A stretch of 13,125 nucleotides of DNA from positions 52,951 through 66,075 of the forward strand of contig NW_003132882.1 in the NCBI RefSeq assembly GCF_000003605.2. Direction: 5' to 3'. This DNA is from Saccoglossus kowalevskii (taxonomy: Eukaryota; Hemichordata; Enteropneusta; Harrimaniidae). The translations under genes and the position numbers were made by a program. The notes below the pieces were generated by a model. It did no database searches. It worked only from the letters and a program-made list of their open reading frames with translations, and had not been told where the DNA came from. Positions 1-10,100 of the stretch are shown here, in pieces; position 1 is the first letter of the stretch; each line of letters begins with the position of its first letter.

Positions 1-808
1 AAGCTATTAAGCATCTGAAAGCTATTAAGCATCTGAAACTATCAAGCATTCTGAAAGCTATTTAATATCTGAAAGCTATTTAAACATTCTGAAAGCTATT
101 TAAGCATATTGAAAACTATTTAAACATTCTGAAAGCTATTTAAGCATTCTGAAAGCTATTTAAACATTCTGAAAGCTATTTGAGCATATTGAAAACTATT
201 TAAACATTCTGAAAGCTATTTAAGCATTCTGAAAGCTATTTAAACATTCTGAAAGCTATTTAAGCATATTGAAAACTATTTAAACATTCTGAAAGCTATT
301 TAAGCATTCTGAAAGCTATTTAAGCATTCTAAAAGCTATTTAAGCATTCTGGAAGCTATTTAAACATTGAAAACTATTTAAACATTCTGAAAGCTATTTA
401 AGCATTCTGAAAGCTATTTAAGCATTCTGAAAGCTATTTAAGCATTCTAAAAGCTATTTAAACATTCTGAAAGCTATTTAAACATTCTGAAAGCTATTTA
501 AGCATTCTAAAAGCTATTTAAGCATTCTGAAAACTATTTAAGCATTCTGAAAGCGGTTTAAACATCTTGAAAGCTATTTAAACATTCTGAAAGCTATTTA
601 AGCATTCTGAAAGCTATTTAAGCATTCTAAAAGCTATTTAAACATTCTGAAAGCTATTTAAACATTCTGAAAGCTATTTAAACATTCTGAAAGCTATTTA
701 AGCATTCTGAAAACTATTTAAGCATTCTGAAAGCTGTTTAAACATCTTGAAAGCTATTTAAACATTCTAAAAGCTATTTAAACATTCTGATAGCTATTTA
801 AACATTCC
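1..808. repeat. 20-bp minisatellite (array 1), intronic
   Basis: About 40 head-to-tail copies of a 20-bp unit, consensus GAAAGCTATTTAAACATTCT, fill the start of the window, and the array probably continues upstream. Common variants are AAGCATTCT for AAACATTCT, CTAAAAG for CTGAAAG, and CATATTGAAAAC. The first 80 bp hold shorter, degenerate units, and one 18-bp unit (361-378) shifts the register. Two higher-order patterns are visible: an 80-bp period marked by GCATATT at about 103, 183 and 263, and a 180-bp period (421-480 is identical to 601-660; 541-570 nearly repeats at 721-750). The array lies in the intron upstream of the first TFIP11 exon here and runs into its splice acceptor. Confidence 0.97.
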
Positions 809-810
809 AG

Positions 811-1148
811 GTATATGGGCAGCAAGAGAAGACAGTGATGAGGATGGAGGAGGCAGAACAGGTCTGGGAGGTGGGAAACGACAAGACCTCTCTCAAGGAC
901 TGGACTTTGTGAGTGGAGGATTTAAACAAACCAGTGAAGAGATGAAAAAAGAGATGGAGGAGGAAGAGGAGGAAAATAATGAGGAAATGGATCCTCTTCT
1001 GGACTTTACTGGAAGTCGGAAGAAATTATACAAGTCAAAAGGAACATCAAGCTTTCGTAAGCAGGCACCATCATCAACAAGTATTGGTAAATCTATCGGT
1101 ACCTGGGAAAAACACACAAAGGGTATTGGACAGAAACTCTTATTACAG
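811..1148 (+). CDS. TFIP11: TFIP11 exon a: acidic N-terminal region and start of G-patch
   Basis: The exon opens after the acceptor ATTCCAG (AG at 809-810) with two bases that complete a split codon, then reads IWAAREDSDEDGGG. This matches the TFIP11 N-terminal domain, where a Gly-(Val/Ile)-Trp-Ala segment precedes an Asp/Ser cluster. A Glu/Lys-rich stretch with six consecutive Glu follows at about 954-980, then a basic SRKKLYKSKG segment and the highly conserved WEKHTKGIGQKLL, which leads into the G-patch. It ends at CAG|GTAATG with phase 0. The acidic run is likely disordered. The family match rests on the WEKHTKGIGQKLL block and the next exon. Confidence 0.93.
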
Positions 1149-4100
1149 GTAATGTAGGTTTCTTGTCATCACAGTTTATGATTTAAGACCTCATGACCAT
1201 TAGTATGTCTTAATGAGATCATGATTGTTTATGTGAAATTATCATTTTATCAGCAGGTTATGAATGTTCATGAGACCTCATTATAATGTCATACCCCCGG
1301 TAATTAGGTTAGGAATATTCATGATGCTATAATGAATTTTTTATGAGATATCAATATACACAATTTAATACTAGAATGCACACCAAACTCAGTCCTCGTG
1401 GATTTCATGAATTTTATTATTAGAATAAAAAAGTCATCTCTGACGTGGTTTTGCATGTAATGTGTCTTGTTTTCATTCTAGATGGGTTATCAACCTGGTA
1501 AAGGTTTGGGTAAAACTGGACAGGGTATCGTTATTCCTGTTGAAGCACATAAAAGAAAAGGCAAGGGTGCCATTAGTTATCATGGCCCAGAACGGCCGAA
1601 TAAACCGCCTCAAGTTGACTCAGAGGATGAAGAAGATGAAGATTTCCGCCGACAGTTATCACAGTGGAAGAAAGGACCTGAGGTAAGGAGAATAATTATT
1701 TGTCATAGTGGTTAACTTTGAGTGTGTGAACCATTCAATGATGTCTTTCATCATAACTCTAAGCTTAGGTACATGGTGAAAATATCACATATAATTATAA
1801 AATTGGTGCCTATGTGTTGTCCAGAATTATTGGGAAATTCTGACAAACACAATTATTTCATATTTTTGCTTGTTACCTTGCCCGTATTACCTCGTCGTCG
1901 TTAATAATTGTTATTGTGTGCACAATAACTTTACTAATTCTATTCCAAACTTAATCAAACTTGGTCACCTATTCATCAGTATAAAGTCTTCCCTTAGTAT
2001 GAATGACAGAAAATATCATGCAAAAATTTAGAAAATCTGATAAAATATTTTGACTGCTACTTGACTGATCACTGGTGATACACATTCAAAGCTCCCTGAT
2101 CTCAGTGGGAATATGCATTGTTGTATGTGTTCAATGAAGTAAATCATTTATCTTGTAATAATATCATTGGTAATGTATCTCCCAAATTCCATGGGAATAC
2201 TAGACTGGGTTTCAAAACCAACTCATGGAAGAGTTGCACATTCTGATACACATTTGCAATAACCAATAAAATCGTGACAGAAAACAAGATGTCAGAAAAT
2301 CAATATAAGCACTCCTATGACTTGGGTGCCAAACTTTTGATCAAGATCTGAAGTCAATAGAAAATCTGTTTAGTCCAAAGTTATCAAAACAAACAATACA
2401 TAAAAAATAAATAAAAAGCAAAACGTTGCATCCACATTTTGAAAAGAAAATTGTACTCAAAAGTATGTTTCAGCTATTAGAACAGAATGATAGAACTTTT
2501 TTAATATTAATTTAAAAACACACTTCAAAAACAAAGATTGCAGTGTTTGAAGATGTAGATCCTCACCACTGGACATCAACTAACTATTTGAGTTGATTTG
2601 CATACAAAGCAAAGCTTGCAACAGTTTTTTTTTTACTTTTCAAATAAGACAGTAGTCACACAATGATTATAATAAGGTAGTTCATATTTGTCTCAGTGAA
2701 TCATTAATTTGTACTTGGGCAAAAGCCAGCTAAGATTTTCTGTTATCTTGCATGTTTTATGAATCTATTCACGTCTAAATGCAGCACTTTTTTTCTGAGA
2801 TGAGGCATTTGTTTTTATACTAAAATATCTGAATTACTTTGAATAAAGCTGGAAATTATGTCCCTTAAAATAATTAAACAAATCAGGCACCAATGTTTTT
2901 GTAAGATATTTACATCAATCGAGGACATTCGGTAGACTGCTTTCCCACTGCTGTTTCAATTCTAAAACTTGTTTGTATACAAAATTAATTATGACAATGC
3001 ATATTTATATTGAAACAAACTATGATAAAGGGAATAATATTATATAACAAAGAGCAAGGTCACCAGAGTTCAACTATGTTTTCAGACAAAATTTTCCCCC
3101 TAGAAATATTTTGTACTGTGCAAAAAAAATTGATGACTAATGCATCAACAATTATGTATTACTTTTTGTTTTTATTTAATATCAGTAAATGACCATAAAA
3201 ATTATATTTATAATACTAATTTTCTAGGCCAAACAGAAGCCAAAATATTCATATAAGACAATAGATGATGTCAAAGAAAAAGCCAAAACATCAACAAAAA
3301 AGTCACGGTTGGCTGACACGGCATTGACAAAGGTGAAGGTGATTGATATGACAGGAAAAGAAAAACGAGTCCTCTCGGGGTATGATCAAATTAGCCAGAA
3401 ACATAGCCGACCAGATGAAGATTCTGGTACTAGCTCACCCATCACGATTGACCAGACTGCTTTTACCATGCCAGAATTACAGCATAATCTAGATTTACTT
3501 GTGGAAATGGCTGAACAGGAGATTATAAAAAATGATCGACAGTAAGTATCATCATCACCACTGGAGGGTGTCATGCTCACCACTAGAGGGTGCAATCCCA
3601 CCACTAGATGGTGCAATCCCACCGCTAGAGGGTGTAATCCCACCACTAGAGGGTGCAATCTCACCACTAGAGGGTGCAATCCCATCACTAGATGGTGCAA
3701 TCCTACCACTAGAGGGTGCAATCCCATCACTAGATGGTGCAATCCCAGCGCTAGAGGATGAATCTCACCACTAGAGGGTGAATCGCACCACTAAAGGGTG
3801 AATTGCACCACTAGAGGGTGCAATCCCACCACTAAAGGGTGCAATCCCATCACTAGATGGTGCAATCCCACCGCTAGAGGGTGAATCTCACCACTAGAGG
3901 GTGCAATCTCACCACTAGAGGGTGCAATCTCACCACTAGAGGGTGCAATCCCACCACTAGAGGGTGCAATCCCATCACTAGAGGGTGCAATCCCATCACT
4001 AGATGGTGCAATCCCAGCGCTAGAGGATGAATCTCACCACTAGAGGGTGAATCGCACCACTAAAGGGTGAATTGCACCACTAGAGGGTGCAATCCCACCA

Positions 4101-7100
4101 CTAAAGGGTGCAATCCCATCACTAGATGGTGCAATCCCACCGCTAGAGGGTGAATCTCACCACTAGAGGGTGCAATCTCACCACTAGAGGGTGCAATCTC
4201 ACCACTAGAGGGTGCAATCTCACCACTAGAGGGTGCAATCTCACCACTAGAGGGTGAATCTCACCACTAGAGGGTGTAATCTTGCCACTAGAGGGTGTAA
4301 TCTCAACACTAGAGGATGAATCTCGCCACTAGAGGGTGTAATCTCACCACTAGAGGGTGTAATCTCACCACTAGAGGGTGTAATCTCGCCACTAGAGGGT
4401 GCAATCTCACCACTAGAGGGTGAATTTCACCACAAGAGAGTGCAATCCCACCACTAGAGGGTGCAATCTCACCACTAGAGGGTGAATCCCACCACTAGAG
4501 GGTGCAATCTCACCACTAGAGGGTGAATCTCGCCACTAGATGGTGCAATCTCACCACTAGAGGGTGAATTGCACCACAAGAGAGTGCAATCTCACCACTA
4601 GAGGGTGTAATCCCACCACTAGAGGGTGCAATCCCACCACTAGAAGGTGCAATCCCACCACTAGAGGGTGAATCCCACCACTAGAGGGTGTAATCTCGCC
4701 ACTAGAGGGTGTAATCCCACCACTAGAGGGTGAATTGCACCACAAGAGGGTGCAATCTCACCACTAGGGGTGAATCTCACCACTAGATGGTGCAATCCCA
4801 CCACTAGAGGGTGAATTGCACCACAAGAGGGTGCAATCTCACCACTAGTGGGTGTAATCCCACCACTAGAGGGTGCAATCCCACCACTAGAGGGTGAATT
4901 GCACCACAAGAGGGTGCAATCTCACCACTAGGGGTGAATCTCACCACTAGATGGTGCAATCCCACCACTAGAGGGTGAATTGCACCACAAGAGGGTGCAA
5001 TCTCACCACTAGGGGTGAATCTCACCACTAGATGGTGCAATCCCACCACTAGAGGGTGAATTGCACCACAAGAGGGTGCAATCTCACCACTAGTGGGTGT
5101 AATCCCACCACTAGAGGGTGCAATCCCACCACTAGAGGGTGAATCCCACCACTAGAGGGTGCAATCCCATCACTAGATGGTGCAATCCCACCGCTAGAGG
5201 GTGAATCTCACCACTAGAGGGGGAATCTCACCACTAGAGGGTGCAATCTCACCACTAGAGGGTACAATCCCACCACTAGAGGGTGAATCCCACCACTAGA
5301 GGGTGCAATCCCATCACTAGATGGTGCAATCCCACCGCTAGAGGGTGCAATCTCGCCACTAGAGGGTGTAATCTCACCACTAGAGGGTGTAATCTCGCCA
5401 CTAGAGGGTGTAATCCCACCACTAGAGGATGAATCTCGTCACTAGAGGGTGAATTGCACCACAAGAGAGTGCAATCCCACCACTAGAGGGTGCAATCTCA
5501 CCACTAGAGGGTGCAATCTCACCACTAGAGGGTGAATCCCACCACTAGAGGGTGCAATCTCACCACTAGAGGGTGAATCCCACCACTAGAGGGTGCAATC
5601 TCACCACTAGAGGGTGTAATTCCACCACTAGAGGGTGCAATCTCATCACTAGAGGGTGTAATCCCACCACTAGAGGATGAATCTCACCACTAGAGGGTGA
5701 ATCACACCACTAGAGGGTGAATCACACCACTAAAGGGTGAATCGCACCACTAAAGGGTGAATTGCACCACAAGAGAGTGCAATCCCACCACTAGAGGGTG
5801 CAATCCCACCACTAGAGGGTGCAATCCCACCACTAGAGGATGCAATCCCATCACTAGATGGTGCAATCCCATCGCTAGAGGGTGAATCTCACCACTAGAG
5901 GGTGCAATCTCACCACTAGAGGGTAAATCCCACCACTAGAGGGTGTAATCTCACCACTAGAGGGTGAATTGCAACACAAGAGAGTGCAATCTCACCACTA
6001 GAGGGTGAATCTCACCACTAGAGGGTGAATCCTACCCTTAGAGGGTGCAATCCCACCACTAGAGGGTGTAATTCCACCACTAGAGGGTGCAATCCCACCA
6101 CTAGAGGGTGTAATTCCACCACTAGAGGGTGCAATCTCACCACTAGAGGGTGTAATCCCACCACTAGAGGGTGTAATCCCACCACTAGAGGATGAATCTC
6201 ACCACTAGAGGGTGAATCGCACCACTAAAGGGTGAATTGCACCACAAGAGAGTGCAATCCCACCACTAGAGGGTGCAATCCCACCACTAGAGGGTGCAAT
6301 CCCACCACTAGAGGGGGAATCCATCCACTGGAGGGTGCAATCCCACCACTAGAGGGTGTAATTCCACCACTAAAGGGTGTAATTCCACCACTAGAGGGTG
6401 AATTGCATCACAAGAGAGTGCAATCTCACCACTAGAGGGTGAATTGCACCACAAGAGAGTGCAATCTCACCACTAGAGGGTGCAATCTCACCACTAGAGG
6501 GTGTAATCTCACCACTAGAGGGTGAATCTCACCACTAGAGGGTGTAATTCCACCACTAGAAGGTGCAATCTCACCACTAGAGGGTGCAATCTCATCGCAA
6601 GAGTGTGAATCTCACCACTAGAGGGTGCAATTCTCTTGTCCTCACATTTCTCAATAAAGTAGGATGGAAATACAGGTATGAATAAATGTCATGAATTACT
6701 ATACAAAAAACAATAAATAAGTTTTTTTGATCTGTGATTTGTGGTGGTAATGTTACTGTGATTACCAATGTCTTAAATCTGATCTGTCATCATTTATTTG
6801 CAGGTTACATCATGAAGAAGACACAGTTGTTCACCTCAGACATGAAGAAGTAAAACTTAATGAGATTCTTGTTGAAGAATCAAAGCAGATCAACAAATTA
6901 AAGGAAATTATGGTAATGATAGAAAGGTAGGATACATTAATGTTTGTATTATAGCTGGCACAGCAAGAGGGACCAAAGACAGCTTTTGAAGCAAGCTCTA
7001 TAAATAACATGTGTACATGTATATATTCGAGAGTATGGAGGAAATCTATGTACCTGAATGGGCATCATTTTGTTTGATTTTTTCACAAATTCTGCGAAAG

Positions 7101-10100
7101 GAAACATTGTCTCATTTATGCAAAGCATCTTTAGAATGTTGTTCAGTGATAAGGTAATTGTTTTCTGGCAACAGACTGAAAATAATTCAACTTTGAATAA
7201 TGTTTCGCTTCATTTCATTCAGCAGCAGGCACCATCTTGAATCCACTCAATTCATGCGTGAACTACCAACTTGCCTAGCTTCACATGTTTTGACGTTCTA
7301 TGGTTACGTTAGTTCTATTTTTAGTAAATCAATAGACTACTTGACTGTATGCGCATGCCAGGCATTGCCTGCTAAATAACACACTCTCCAATTTACAATC
7401 TAACATGGCCAAAAAATGTTGCTTTCCTATTGGTTTAGATGTGAAGAAAGACAGCAGCAAGATAGCATGGAACCCTGGGAGTTGGAAGATGCCTATGAGT
7501 TTTTCAAGACTTTACAAGAGAATTTTTATGAAGAGTATAGAGTATATGAACTGCCAAATTTAGTTATAGCAACAGTGTTTCCACTGGTGAGTTTTTACAT
7601 TCTTATTGCTTTGTTTACCTCATCATAGATGGGAATTAATTGACATATAGTACCCAGTGATGAATCAAACCTATTCTGAATTCAAGTTTGAACTTATTAG
7701 GCTTACAAGCAAACCTTGGAGCCCTTGTGTTATTGTTGTGTCTTTACTTTTTCTGCTACTTGTTCAAAATCTCAGAAATGATTAATCAGACATTTATGAA
7801 ACCTTGATATGAAGGCGTGCAATGACAAATGTAGAACAATCTTTTCTACTACCTTGTCACCAATCTTGAAATGAATACATGTATAAACATGAAGTAGCAA
7901 TTGAATAAATAAAAACTTTAGTGGTCACATGACTTTTCCCACCAAAAAGGGGAGAAGAACTGCAAAAAACATGTGAAAATCTACTTCTTTGATGAGTTCT
8001 TTTTAAAATTATGCATATAGTATTTATGACCAAAGCTTTTTACAGGAAAATAAATTAATTTTGATCAGTCACATGGTTTGTTATGCTGTTATTTTGCTTA
8101 AAAACATGTTGCTCATTGCTGTTTTTTTCATCAAGCCATTTGTAAACACCGCTGTCAATCATATTGGCAAACTTTCTGTACTTATTGACCATGGTTTGAG
8201 CTGATGCACCTAACTTTCAGATTTTGATTGGTCAACTGATTTGGCAGCCATATGTTGCCAATTTGAACCCTTTTTGAAGATCTAGAAATTTCTTTGTTGT
8301 CAAATTATTAGTCCCTGGAGATGGATTGACCTCTGTGTATGTGTCTGGACCTGTATCTTAGACATGCCTGGACTGATTACATTCAAACTTCACACATACA
8401 TCATACATAATATTATACATATGCACATAAATTTTTTTCACAATCTGCTTTAAGATGGCTGAATGGTGAATGTGCTGAAAAAACATTGAAATCCAGCATT
8501 AGCCTTTTTGTTTTAATAAATGTGGTTCTAGAGCCATATCTCTGACATGCTCATAGTGCTGATTATGTTCAGATTTGATATATTCATAGATATACAGATA
8601 TATTGGTTTGACGATCTAATTCAAAATGGCCGAATGGTAGCCATTTTTATGCTAAAAACAAGAATTTCTGACATTCGAGAACCGGATCTCGGTCTTTTAT
8701 GAATTATATGGGTCCCTGATGCACTTCATTTCAGATCAGATTCAAAATGGTTGACTGGTGGTTATTTTGTTTTATTAATGAATGCGGTTTTGACAGGCTT
8801 TGAATGATTATGTTAACATTTTGTATATTCATTATACATCATGTTATACATTGTAGATATACAAATATATTGGTTTGACAATCCGATTTAAAATTGCCAG
8901 TACCACGTTTTTTTTGGTTCGGTGGGACGGGCAAAGGGGGATGGCCACGTTCATGGAATATTTTGGCAGTTCAGTTGGAAACAATCCACGCCCTGAGAGC
9001 AGAATGGCGACCCTCAAATTTTTTGAGTTGTGGCATGCCCACTGGAATGCATTGTTTTGTGCCGCCAGCACTCTGAAGTCTCAAACGCGGAACGCACCAG
9101 CCTCTTAGACCAGCAGACACAGCCATTGATGGGACACCACATGCCTACGCGGGATATCCTAACGTGTCATCTGGCTCTCATGGCAGGGGCTGCCTCTGTA
9201 CAGCGGGATGCGGTTTTGGCTGTTTTCACTGGGCGCACCAGGCTGGACCTCCCCCACCCTCTATCTTCTGAGGATGGAAGGAGCAGTCTTGGTGCTTCAG
9301 GATCCCACTGACTAGTTGGTACAAGTGAGACCCGCGAACCAGTTTGGCTTCTGCCAAGGGCAAGCGGAAAGGACCCCAAGCTAAGAAAACGTAACGACCC
9401 ACTGGCCAGAAGTAGCCAGGAGGCAAGCGTCCCAGCTCTTCTGGGGGAGGGAAGAGTGGTGACGTGCTCCCCAGGAAGAAGGGACCAGGTGGTGGTCCCC
9501 CTCTTCCTCGGGTGGTTGCCCACCCAGTTCGCAGGGGAAGCAAGTTTAACACTTCCACTTGAGGCGAAAGGGGATGGGCATATGTTCGGCGGGAGGCAGA
9601 GTCTGAACCTATCGACTATAAGCCTCGCAGAGGTCACCCCTGATGTAGAACCACCGAACCCAAATATCTCTGTCCACAGATTGAGTCTGTGTATTCTGCT
9701 GCAATCTCCACCCCCCCTGTTAACAGCCCCTCGTTCGGGGCGCTACCAGGGGATCCCCGCAAAGCGGAAGCAATCCGTCAGGAGGTAGACAGTTTGCTTA
9801 CATGGCGCTATACACAGGATAGAGGACCCGGCGTTAAGTCTGGGCTTCTACTTGCAAGTGTTGGTGGTTCCAAAGACTACAGGTGTCTGCGCCCAGTTCT
9901 GGACTTAAGCAGACTAAATTAGTATGTGCTTCCTGGAAATACTCTGTGCTCTGTTTCTACTGGTTAGCCTAGCTAGACTTGAGCGATGCTTACCCACACA
10001 TACCGATACACCCAGCGAGTCAGCGACTCCCTCGATTCGTCCATTTGGACCAAGTAGTCAAGTACAGGGTGCTCCCCTTCTGGTTTCACAACAACAAACT

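Noticed and set aside
1482-1715. Separate small gene starting at ATG 1482
   Set aside because: The ATG directly follows a splice acceptor and encodes an internal Met of the G-patch whose first half is on the previous exon; it is an exon of TFIP11.
1722-1904. Short open frames in plain introns (1722-1904, 3010-3192, 7058-7240)
   Set aside because: They are about 60 residues, AT-rich, without family signature, and lie inside introns of a continuous gene; length is as expected by chance.
3386-6435. Open frames encoding repeated HPLVVGL, PLEGAIP and TTRGCNP peptides on both strands
   Set aside because: They are by-products of the 21-bp minisatellite in an intron of a well-supported gene. They exist in several frames and on both strands, lack start context, and change frame at every 20-bp unit.
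3556-6632. CRISPR array
   Set aside because: There are no unique spacers between conserved repeats; the unit is contiguous head-to-tail with variants, and the host is an animal genome.
8875-9108. Host exon across the repeat/retrotransposon boundary
   Set aside because: The frame begins in decayed repeat and runs into the element, no splice sites flank it, and TFIP11 exons e and f already join without missing residues.
9167-9637. 156-codon minus-strand open frame
   Set aside because: It lies opposite the gag-like region of the retrotransposon, has no recognisable domain, and the element's recognisable motifs are all on the + strand.
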